Shown here piece by piece: positions 5,742 through 11,365 of a stretch of DNA of 11,365 bases (position 1 is its first letter; each line of letters starts with the position of its first letter). Made by a program: the position numbers and the translations under genes. Below the pieces are notes generated by a model, which was not told the DNA's origin, searched no databases, and saw only the letters and a list, made by a program, of their open reading frames with translations. The stretch comes from Erysipelotrichaceae bacterium (GTDB lineage Bacteria > Bacillota_I > Bacilli_A > Erysipelotrichales > Erysipelotrichaceae). The stretch spans positions 1 through 11,365 of the forward strand of contig JAILBD010000019.1 of the NCBI GenBank assembly GCA_024681275.1, read 5' to 3'.

Positions 5742-6545
5742 ATGATCTATACACTGGAAAATCAGACAGCGGTCCTGAAGGTCGATACGTTCGCCTGCGA
5801 GATCGCGAGTTTCAGAAGAAAAGACAAGGATATCGAATACATGTGGAACGGCGATCCTGCCTTCTGGGCAAACAGGAATCCTCTGCTGTTCCCGCATGTC
5901 ACGGCGCCTGCCAACAAGATATTGAATTTCAAGGGACAGGATCACAAGGTCAACAATCACGGTTTCTGCCGCAAGAGCGAATTTGATTTCGTTGAGCAGG
6001 GCGACGACTATCTGCTGTTCAGGATCAGTGCCAATGAGGATACCTTGAAAGAGTATCCGTATCTGTTTGAGCTCGATGTCCGCTACACACTGAAGGATGC
6101 CGAAGTCTGCATCGCTTATGAAGTGAAGAACAGGGAAGACGGAGATCTGTATTTCGGTTTCGGCCAGCATCCCGCTTTCAACTGTCCGTTAGATAAGAAC
6201 AAACGTTTCGATGACTACTGGGTCGAGTTCGATCGGGAGGATGTCGAGGGTTCAAAGGTCGCGCTGAGCTATGAGCTCTTTGAGAAATATCCGACTTTCA
6301 TCGTCAATGATCCGAAGAGCCGCGTCTTCACGCTGAGCGATGGAGTCAACAAGGTCGTCATGAAGACGGATGACAAGTACAGGATCTTCGCTCTGTGGAC
6401 GCCGCATGCGCCGTTCATCTGCCTGGAGCCCTGGGTCGATCACATCGACAAGGATGATCTCAGCACGCCTTTTGAGGAAAGAGATGTCGTCTGTCTGCCG
6501 AAAGGCGAGACTTACCGCATCTCCTACAGCATTGAGATCGTGTAG
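5742..6545 (+). CDS. aldose 1-epimerase family protein (LacX-like)
   Basis: This family interconverts the alpha and beta anomers of free sugars in the cytoplasm. The 267-residue protein fits the LacX-like branch: an N-terminal DPAFWANRNPLLFPHV (38-53), NHGFCRKSEF (72-81, H73), YFGFGQHPAFNCPL (137-150, H143) and ICLEPWVD (226-233, E229 as the likely catalytic base). The family has a beta-sandwich fold and this one has no signal peptide. The sugar cannot be told, and LacX-like members often sit apart from galactose genes, as here. There is no Shine-Dalgarno sequence: the ATG follows the pduL terminator with only TTTCTA between. The next in-frame ATG is codon 34, too far in, so I keep 5742. Confidence 0.85.
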   Translation: MIYTLENQTAVLKVDTFACEIASFRRKDKDIEYMWNGDPAFWANRNPLLFPHVTAPANKILNFKGQDHKVNNHGFCRKSEFDFVEQGDDYLLFRISANEDTLKEYPYLFELDVRYTLKDAEVCIAYEVKNREDGDLYFGFGQHPAFNCPLDKNKRFDDYWVEFDREDVEGSKVALSYELFEKYPTFIVNDPKSRVFTLSDGVNKVVMKTDDKYRIFALWTPHAPFICLEPWVDHIDKDDLSTPFEERDVVCLPKGETYRISYSIEIV

Positions 6546-6556
6546 AAGCATTTCGC

Positions 6557-6585
6557 TTTATTTCGGGAAATATATAAAGGATAAT
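6557..6585 (+). promoter_or_regulatory. weak candidate promoter for trxA
   Basis: GATAAT (6580-6585) is a good -10 box 21 bases before the trxA ATG, with TTTATT (6557-6562) at the -35 position 17 bases away (three of six matches). The A+T-rich gap also holds an imperfect dyad, CTTTAT (6556-6561) with ATAAAG (6574-6579). No terminator with a T-run separates the epimerase from trxA, so co-transcription is equally possible. Confidence 0.35.
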
Positions 6586-6606
6586 TGATTCAGGAGGTAA
6601 AGTGTA

Positions 6607-6915
6607 ATGAAGATTATCAATACTGCAGAATTTGATGAAATGATCAAGAACGGTGTCACATTCATCGATTTCTTCGCTGACTGGTGCGGACCTTGCAAGA
6701 TGCTGGGACCGGTCGTTGAGGAAGTTTCGAATGATTACCCTGAAATAGAATTTGCGAAAGTCAATGTCGACGACAACATGGATCTGGCTGAAAGGTTCCA
6801 GATCATGTCGATCCCGCAGATCTATATGTTCAAAGATGGTGAGGTCATCGGCAAGTTCGGCGGCTATAAGGATGCTGCCGGCGTCAAGGCCTTCATCGAC
6901 GGAGTCACGAAATAA
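6607..6915 (+). CDS. trxA: thioredoxin
   Basis: Thioredoxin is a cytoplasmic dithiol-disulfide oxidoreductase that keeps protein thiols reduced and supplies electrons to ribonucleotide reductase and others. The 102 residues are standard in length. The active site WCGPC is at 26-30 within FIDFFADWCGPCKMLGPV, the buried aspartate is D21 or nearby, and the cis-proline is P70 in MSIPQIYMF. The residue after the cis-proline is Q, where T is usual. There is no signal peptide. AGGAGG (6592-6597) is nine bases before the ATG. No thioredoxin reductase gene is adjacent. Two tandem terminators follow. Confidence 0.95.
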   Translation: MKIINTAEFDEMIKNGVTFIDFFADWCGPCKMLGPVVEEVSNDYPEIEFAKVNVDDNMDLAERFQIMSIPQIYMFKDGEVIGKFGGYKDAAGVKAFIDGVTK

Positions 6916-6919
6916 CAGA

Positions 6920-6945
6920 AAGCAGGAGTTTGCTCCTGTTTTTCT
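6920..6945 (+). terminator. terminator of trxA
   Basis: CAGGAG (6923-6928), loop TTTG and CTCCTG (6933-6938) form the core stem, extended outwards by a G-T pair and A-T pairs, with TTTTTCTTT following. It starts five bases after the trxA stop. Confidence 0.82.
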
Positions 6946-6953
6946 TTGCCGAT

Positions 6954-6994
6954 AGAAGCGATCTGTTCCTTCAGGAAACGATCTGCTTCTTTTT
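6954..6994 (+). terminator. second, tandem terminator
   Basis: A longer interrupted hairpin: AGAAGC-GATC (6954-6963) pairs with GATC-T-GCTTCT (6980-6990, one bulged T), and an inner TTCC (6966-6969) pairs with GGAA (6974-6977) around TTCA. Five T (6990-6994) follow. It would catch read-through from the first terminator and insulate the pot operon. Confidence 0.68.
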
Positions 6995-7025
6995 ATCTGC
7001 AAAAACAAAAAAACAACCGTTATCC

Positions 7026-7074
7026 GGAGAAAAAAGAAAAATCCTTAGTGAAAATGAAAGTTTTCTCCATTTTC
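7026..7074. repeat. overlapping inverted repeats upstream of the pot promoter
   Basis: GGAGAAAA (7026-7033) is the inverted complement of TTTTCTCC (7061-7068). A second pair, GAAAATG (7050-7056) and CATTTTC (7068-7074), interlocks with it so that both stems cannot form together. The region lies just upstream of the -10 box at 7098. In such purine- and pyrimidine-rich DNA, pairs of this length may arise by chance; an operator is possible. Confidence 0.3.
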
Positions 7075-7103
7075 CATAAAAACAGTAAAAAATAACGTAT
7101 AAT
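7071..7103 (+). promoter_or_regulatory. promoter of the potABCD operon
   Basis: A perfect TATAAT lies at 7098-7103, 25 bases before the potA ATG, in A+T-rich DNA after two terminators. The -35 region is poor: CATAAA (7075-7080) at 17 bases, or TTTCCA (7071-7076) at a long 21 bases. A weak -35 often goes with activator control, which is speculative here. The predicted start is near 7110, leaving a leader of about 19 bases. Confidence 0.6.
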
Positions 7104-7128
7104 GATTTTATTTGGAGGGCTTTTGACT

Positions 7129-8715
7129 ATGGAAAAGTTGATTGAATTCAGGAATATTGTTAAAAGTTTCGATGGTCAAACGGTTTTAAAGGGTATCAAT
7201 CTCGATATCTATAAAAATGAGTTCGTGACCCTTTTAGGACCATCTGGTTGTGGTAAGACTACCCTGCTCAGGATCCTCGGCGGATTTCTGGAACAGGATG
7301 AAGGTTCTGTGATCTTCAACGGCGAAGAGATCTCTGATGTTCCCGCTTATAAACGTCCGATCAATACAGTCTTCCAGAAGTATGCGTTATTCCCGCATCT
7401 CAATGTCTATGACAATGTTGCCTTCGGTCTCAGGATCAAGAAGATGTCGAATGACCTGATCAAGCCGAAAGTCGACAGGATGCTGGAACTGGTCGGTCTT
7501 GACGGTTATCAGAAAAGAGATGTCACTCAGCTTTCCGGCGGTCAGCAGCAGAGAGTTGCGATCGCAAGAGCGCTGGTCAATGAGCCGGATGTCCTTCTGC
7601 TGGATGAGCCTTTGAGTGCTTTGGATGCCAAGCTGCGCAAGGAGATGCAGCAGGAACTGAAGCGCATTCAGGAAGAAGTCGGCATCACCTTCATCTTCGT
7701 CACACACGACCAGGAAGAGGCTCTGACGATGTCGGACAAGATCGTCGTCATGAAAGACGGCAATATCGAGCAGATCGGTACGCCGACTGAGATCTACAAT
7801 GAGCCGATCAACCGCTATGTCGCCAACTTCATCGGTCAGTCCAATATCATCGATGGCATCATGAAGAAGGATTATCTGGTCAATTTTGATGACAAGGACT
7901 TCGAGTGTGTCGACTATGATTTCAAAGAGAACGAGCCGGTCGATGTCGTCATCAGACCGGAAGATATTCAGATCAAGAAAAAGGGCAGAGGCAAGCTGAA
8001 TGGACAGGTCATTTCAGTTCTGTTCAAGGGTGTCCACTACGAGGTCATCGTTGAGACCAAGCGCGGCGCTGCCAAGACGATCAAACTTCATGTCATGGGC
8101 AACGAAGGTGTCCACAATGAGGAAGCCAACGAGATGATGTCTGCTTCGGACTTCATGATGGACGTTGCGGATGTCCCTTCGATCACCAATGAGGATCTGA
8201 TCATGTATGCCAACGCGCAGGCGTGGAAAGATGATGAGGATGAGACGGAAGTCTCTATCACTTCCGTCATTCACGATATCAAGAATGAGCCGGGCAGATA
8301 TGAGATCACGTTCAAGACGGCTGCCGGCACTTCGGTCAAATGCGATGTCGATGTCGTCCTTCCTAAGTTCAACGAGGACAAGGAAGAGAAGATCGGTATC
8401 CAGGCTTTCGATGTCTACAAGTCCATCGATGAGATCGAGGAGTCCATGGCGATCTCCGTCGACCTGAAGAACTGGGCCGGTGCTTATGCCTGGGATCTGG
8501 AGACGGAGAATGAGATCGAGATCGATGATGTTCGTTTCGATTTCGATCCGATGGACATCGATGAGGGCGTCTATGATGTGACGTTCGTCACGGAGGGCCG
8601 CACTTACAAGATCCACACGACTGAGCATCAGGAAGAGGGCGATATCATTTCGATCGACTTCTCTCCTGAAGATATACATGTAATGGAAAAGAGTCCGGGT
8701 TATGAAGAGCTTTAG
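7129..8715 (+). CDS. potA: PotA-like ABC transporter ATP-binding protein with an enlarged TOBE region
   Basis: This ATPase powers a polyamine-type importer with PotB, PotC and PotD. The ATPase domain is intact: Walker A GPSGCGKT (37-44), Q-loop Q83, signature LSGGQQQR (135-142), Walker B VLLLDEP (155-161), D-loop SALD (163-166) and H193. PotA-like sequence continues to about residue 286. The TOBE domain begins ([19 protein letters not shown], 291-309), breaks off, and resumes near 490 (RTYKIHTTE, then [10 protein letters not shown] at 512-521). Between them lie about 180 acidic residues, making the protein 528 long where 350-380 is normal. Two divergent repeats fill this insert (342-410 and 427-497). 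GGAGGG (7114-7119) sets the start at 7129; the in-frame ATG at 7102 lies in the -10 box. The gene overlaps potB by 14 bases. Confidence 0.93.
   Translation: MEKLIEFRNIVKSFDGQTVLKGINLDIYKNEFVTLLGPSGCGKTTLLRILGGFLEQDEGSVIFNGEEISDVPAYKRPINTVFQKYALFPHLNVYDNVAFGLRIKKMSNDLIKPKVDRMLELVGLDGYQKRDVTQLSGGQQQRVAIARALVNEPDVLLLDEPLSALDAKLRKEMQQELKRIQEEVGITFIFVTHDQEEALTMSDKIVVMKDGNIEQIGTPTEIYNEPINRYVANFIGQSNIIDGIMKKDYLVNFDDKDFECVDYDFKENEPVDVVIRPEDIQIKKKGRGKLNGQVISVLFKGVHYEVIVETKRGAAKTIKLHVMGNEGVHNEEANEMMSASDFMMDVADVPSITNEDLIMYANAQAWKDDEDETEVSITSVIHDIKNEPGRYEITFKTAAGTSVKCDVDVVLPKFNEDKEEKIGIQAFDVYKSIDEIEESMAISVDLKNWAGAYAWDLETENEIEIDDVRFDFDPMDIDEGVYDVTFVTEGRTYKIHTTEHQEEGDIISIDFSPEDIHVMEKSPGYEEL
8152..8619 (+). 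repeat. two divergent protein repeats inside the PotA TOBE insertion
   Basis: The two units encode residues 342-410 and 427-497 of PotA. Shared landmarks in order are: DV near the start, an S-I pair followed by acidic residues, A-x-AW (ANAQAW, GAYAW), an E-rich stretch with I..V, then [16 protein letters not shown] in unit 1 against [17 protein letters not shown] in unit 2. The G-x-Y-x-(V/I)-T-F strand pattern recalls Ig-like or other beta-sandwich repeats, but I cannot assign a named family. The alignment is by eye at low identity. Confidence 0.6.
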
Positions 8716-9481
8716 GAGACTGGTATATCCGTACCTGATCTGGGCAGCGCTTCTGATCGTATTGCCGATGCTGATCATCGTGTTCTACGCATTTTCGACA
8801 CGCGGCAATTCTGTGATCCCTGTGAGGATGACGTTCGCCAATTTCGTGCGTTTCTTCTCGGATCCGATCTTTGTTGAAGTGCTTGGGCGAAGCCTGAAGC
8901 TGGCTCTGATCACGACGGTCATCTGTATCTTGCTAGGTTATCCGGCAGCTTACTTCATCGCGCAGATGAAGGCGGACTCGCAGTCCGTCATGGTGCTGAT
9001 GGTCACTTTGCCGCAGCTCATCAACATGCTGGTGAGGACTTATGCCTGGAGAGGCATCCTGCTTGAGATGCCGTTCTCTCCGGAGGTGAAGGTCTACATC
9101 GGCATGGTCTATAACTTCCTGCCGTATATGATCCTGCAGATCTATACGTCATTGTCCAAGATGGATCCATCCCTTGTGCCTGCCGCCCACGACCTGGGTT
9201 GCGATGACAGGATGGCTTTCCTGAAGGTCACGCTGCCGTTGAGTGTTCCGGGTATCATCTCGGGCATCACGCTCGTCTTTTTGCCAGCCGTATCCAGCTT
9301 CTTCATTCCGAAGCTTCTGGGCGGCGGTTCCTATGTCCTGGTCGGTAATCTGATCGAGAACTACTTCGTCACGACCGGCGACTGGAACTTCGGTTCAGCG
9401 ATCTCGCTGATCATGGCTCTGGTCATCCTGATCTCCATGTACTTCACCAGGAAGTTCGATTATGACAAGGAGGCCGTATGA
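8702..9481 (+). CDS. potB: spermidine/putrescine-type ABC transporter permease PotB
   Basis: One of the two membrane subunits of the importer. The 259 residues contain about six membrane helices (roughly 10-31, 65-88, 96-116, 130-150, 184-205 and 232-248). The cytoplasmic EAA-type loop [20 protein letters not shown] (161-180) docks onto the ATPase. RTYAWRGIL (112-120) and [20 protein letters not shown] (132-151) are typical of PotB. The loop between these two is only about ten residues, where PotB proteins usually have some twenty more, which explains the short length. The ATG lies inside the end of potA (14-base overlap) with only a weak purine stretch before it, so translation is probably coupled to potA. 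Confidence 0.93.
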   Translation: MKSFRRLVYPYLIWAALLIVLPMLIIVFYAFSTRGNSVIPVRMTFANFVRFFSDPIFVEVLGRSLKLALITTVICILLGYPAAYFIAQMKADSQSVMVLMVTLPQLINMLVRTYAWRGILLEMPFSPEVKVYIGMVYNFLPYMILQIYTSLSKMDPSLVPAAHDLGCDDRMAFLKVTLPLSVPGIISGITLVFLPAVSSFFIPKLLGGGSYVLVGNLIENYFVTTGDWNFGSAISLIMALVILISMYFTRKFDYDKEAV

Positions 9482-10281
9482 TGAAGAAGAAGAGCAAGCT
9501 GTTTCACAGGTTCTATCTGGGACTGATCATGGCGTTCTTCTATCTGCCGATCGTCTATGTCGTCTTCTTTTCGTTCAATGCCTCACGTTCATTGACGAAT
9601 TTCACGGGTTTCTCTCTGCAGTGGTATGAGAAGATGTTCTCGACCAGGGCGATGATGGAATCCATATACTATTCTGTTCTGATCGCTGTGATCGCGACCA
9701 TCGTTTCTACGGTCGTCGGTACCATCGTGGCGATCGGTCTCAGCAAGTCTTCCAGACTGATCAAACAGGTCGTCACGCAGGTGAACAATCTGCCGATGCT
9801 GAATCCGGATATCGTTACGGCCATCGGTCTGATGCTGCTGTTCTCGACGCTGAATGTCCCGACGGGTTTCGGGACGCTGCTGCTGGCGCACATCATCTTC
9901 TGTATCCCTTATGTGATGCTTTCGGTATCGCCTAAGCTCAGACAGCTGGATGAGAACATTGCCGAGGCGGCGCTGGACCTTGGCTGCACGCCTTTCCAGG
10001 CTCTTTACAAGGTCATCATCCCTCAGATCAAGGAGGGTATCGTATCCGGAGCGCTCGTCGCTTTCACGATGTCATTCGATGACTTCGTCATCTCTTATTT
10101 CACGACGGGTCCGGGTATCAACAACATCTCTACTTATGTCTACGCAACGACCAAGCGTATCAATCCGAGTGTCAATGCGCTTTCAACGCTGATCGTCTTT
10201 GCGATCACGCTCATACTTGTATTTTCAAATGTTTTGCCGCTTATCAGGGCGAGGAGGAAAAGAAATGAAGAAACTGCTTAG
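9478..10281 (+). CDS. potC: spermidine/putrescine-type ABC transporter permease PotC
   Basis: The second membrane subunit, pairing with PotB. The 267 residues carry about six helices (roughly 13-33, 64-88, 110-124, 131-150, 186-206 and 235-254). The EAA loop is EAALDLGCTPFQALYKVI (163-180), followed by PQIKEGIVSGALVAFTMSFD (182-201), as in the PotC family, with DDFVISYFTTGPG next. The start overlaps the potB stop (ATGA). A second ATG follows directly at 9481. AAGGAGG (9467-9473) is four bases from the first and seven from the second, so translation may begin at 9481, costing one residue. Confidence 0.93.
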   Translation: MMKKKSKLFHRFYLGLIMAFFYLPIVYVVFFSFNASRSLTNFTGFSLQWYEKMFSTRAMMESIYYSVLIAVIATIVSTVVGTIVAIGLSKSSRLIKQVVTQVNNLPMLNPDIVTAIGLMLLFSTLNVPTGFGTLLLAHIIFCIPYVMLSVSPKLRQLDENIAEAALDLGCTPFQALYKVIIPQIKEGIVSGALVAFTMSFDDFVISYFTTGPGINNISTYVYATTKRINPSVNALSTLIVFAITLILVFSNVLPLIRARRKRNEETA

Positions 10282-11326
10282 CATCTTGCTGGTATTACTG
10301 GTGCTGGTCGGCGCTGCCGGCTGCAGCAAGTCAACGAACGAAGACAATGGTGAACTCTATGTCTTCTTGCCGGGCGAGTATATCTCTGATGAGATCATCA
10401 ACGGTTTTGAGAAGGAATATGGCATCAAGATCTATATCACGACTTTTGATTCCAATGAGTCCATGTATACCAAGCTTTTGGGCGGCACGGTCTACGATAT
10501 CATCATCCCGTCCGACTACATGATCGAAAGACTGATCAACGAGAAGATGATCCAGCCTCTGGACAAATCCAAGCTGAACAACATGGATCAGCTTTATGAT
10601 CAGGTCCTGAATATGGATTTCGATCCGAACAATGACTATTCCATCCCTTATTTCTGGGGCAATGTCGGGATCTGCTATGATCAGACCCTGATCGATCCGG
10701 CTGATGTCGAATCAGAAGGCTGGAACGTTCTGAGAAACACCAAGTACAAGGGCATGATCTACATGTACGATTCCATCCGTGACGCGTTCATGATGGCTGA
10801 AAAGGCTTTGGGTTATTCCATGAATACGGATGTTCCGGAAGAGATCCAGGCTTCCTATGAGTGGCTGATCGATATCGCTCAGAACATGGATCCGGCTTAT
10901 GTCACCGATGAGGCGATCGACGGATTGGCTAATGGCGAGAAGGCGATGGGCATGATGTACTCCGGCGATGCGGCTCTGATCGCGACGGAGAACGAGAATA
11001 TGGCTTTCTGGGCTCCGGCCGAGGGGACCAACTACTTCGTCGACGCGATGGTCATCCACAAGGATGCCAAGAACGTTGAGAATGCCTACAAGTTCATGGA
11101 CTATGTCACCGATTATGATCAGGCTTATGAGAATTCTAGCTTTGTCGGTTATTCTTCCGCCAATGCGGACGTCCTGAAGGATCTGGCATCTGAGGGCAAT
11201 GATTATGAAGGCATCGATGCCTACATCCCGCGTGACAGGACGGCCAATGACGAAGTCTTCCACAACAATGAGGAAGTGCTCAAGACGATCTCTGAGCTCT
11301 GGGTCAAGGTCAAGAACACGAAATAA
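10265..11326 (+). CDS. potD: polyamine-type substrate-binding lipoprotein PotD
   Basis: This is the extracellular ligand-binding subunit. The 353 residues begin with a lipoprotein signal, MKKLLSILLVLLVLVGAAGC, with C20 the lipid-anchored cysteine. Family landmarks follow: FEKEYGIKIYITTFDSNESM (48-67), YDIIIPSDYMI (77-87), IPYFWGNVGICYD (127-139), MYSGDAA (231-237) and GTNYFVDAMVI (254-264). Compared from memory with E. coli PotD, S83 and Y85 of the pocket are kept, and so is D257 (here D260). W34 becomes P36 (FLPGEYI), W229 becomes Y232 and W255 becomes F258. GAGGAGG (10251-10257) fixes the start seven bases on, inside the end of potC (17-base overlap). The ligand is probably a polyamine, but this is not certain. 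Confidence 0.93.
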   Translation: MKKLLSILLVLLVLVGAAGCSKSTNEDNGELYVFLPGEYISDEIINGFEKEYGIKIYITTFDSNESMYTKLLGGTVYDIIIPSDYMIERLINEKMIQPLDKSKLNNMDQLYDQVLNMDFDPNNDYSIPYFWGNVGICYDQTLIDPADVESEGWNVLRNTKYKGMIYMYDSIRDAFMMAEKALGYSMNTDVPEEIQASYEWLIDIAQNMDPAYVTDEAIDGLANGEKAMGMMYSGDAALIATENENMAFWAPAEGTNYFVDAMVIHKDAKNVENAYKFMDYVTDYDQAYENSSFVGYSSANADVLKDLASEGNDYEGIDAYIPRDRTANDEVFHNNEEVLKTISELWVKVKNTK

Positions 11327-11365
11327 ATGCGTTTAGTCGTACAGAGGGTCTCAAAAGCGGACTGT
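11327..11365 (+). CDS. dtd: D-aminoacyl-tRNA deacylase, 5' end only
   Basis: The 13 visible codons read MRLVVQRVSKADC, which matches the highly conserved start of Dtd (MR-VVQRV-A pattern). Dtd removes D-amino acids, and glycine from tRNA-Ala, mischarged onto tRNA. The ATG follows the potD stop with no gap, and no terminator or clear ribosome-binding site lies between, so it is probably in the pot transcript and translated by re-initiation. The rest is outside the window. Confidence 0.82.
   Translation, partial: MRLVVQRVSKADC

Noticed and set aside
8014..8778. A 254-codon minus-strand frame opposite the PotA insertion
   Set aside because: I checked it because the PotA insertion is odd. The plus frame keeps TOBE landmarks on both sides and aspartate/glutamate-rich codons that create the antisense frame (GAT read as ATC). 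Its product is a low-complexity I/D/L/R string typical of a shadow frame.
10199..10264. Upstream ATG for potD
   Set aside because: It would place a charged extension before a clear lipoprotein signal peptide; GAGGAGG at 10251-10257 supports the ATG at 10265.
1..11365. Mobile elements, CRISPR arrays, defence genes, tRNA or rRNA genes
   Set aside because: I looked for long direct or inverted repeats, spaced repeats, transposase or integrase motifs and cloverleaf sequences in the gaps and found none. The longest gap without a gene is about 210 bases (6916-7128), and it holds only terminators and the pot promoter region.

Overview
The window is a densely packed, all-plus-strand stretch of a Bacillota (Firmicutes) chromosome. 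G+C looks intermediate, with strong use of ATC, CTG and AAG codons. The order cysS-mrnC-rlmB-sigH-rpmG-secE-nusG matches the conserved Bacillus subtilis arrangement. The way it is rearranged (no yacP/rae1, no rplK after nusG, secG and smpB joined on), together with a PduL-type phosphotransacylase, makes me favour the Erysipelotrichia. That placement is inference; no rRNA or other marker is present.

Positions 1-2672 form a tight cluster with overlapping genes: the 3' end of an unrecognised gene, a 65-residue GYF_2-like protein, cysteinyl-tRNA synthetase, Mini-ribonuclease III (23S rRNA maturation) and the 23S rRNA 2'-O-methyltransferase RlmB. Positions 2717-3394 hold a SigH-family sigma factor between two hairpins. 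A near-consensus promoter at 3418-3446 then drives rpmG, secE, nusG and secG, which ends at a strong terminator (4630-4656).

Positions 4668-6545 hold three apparently separate genes: smpB (trans-translation), a stand-alone PduL-type phosphotransacylase and a LacX-like aldose 1-epimerase. smpB and the epimerase start only a few bases after a terminator-like hairpin and have no visible Shine-Dalgarno sequence. trxA (thioredoxin) follows and ends in two tandem terminators.

Positions 7129-11326 are a complete polyamine-type ABC importer operon, potA-potB-potC-potD, with a good -10 box and overlapping genes throughout. dtd (D-aminoacyl-tRNA deacylase) begins directly after potD and runs off the window.

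The most unusual item is PotA. At 528 residues it is far longer than the usual 350-380, because a region of about 180 residues with two divergent tandem repeats interrupts its C-terminal TOBE domain. The partner binding protein PotD has also lost two tryptophans that line the polyamine pocket in E. coli PotD, so this importer may differ in regulation or ligand. There is no sign of mobile elements, CRISPR arrays, phage genes, tRNA or rRNA genes. Apart from the PotA insertion, the window is mostly housekeeping.
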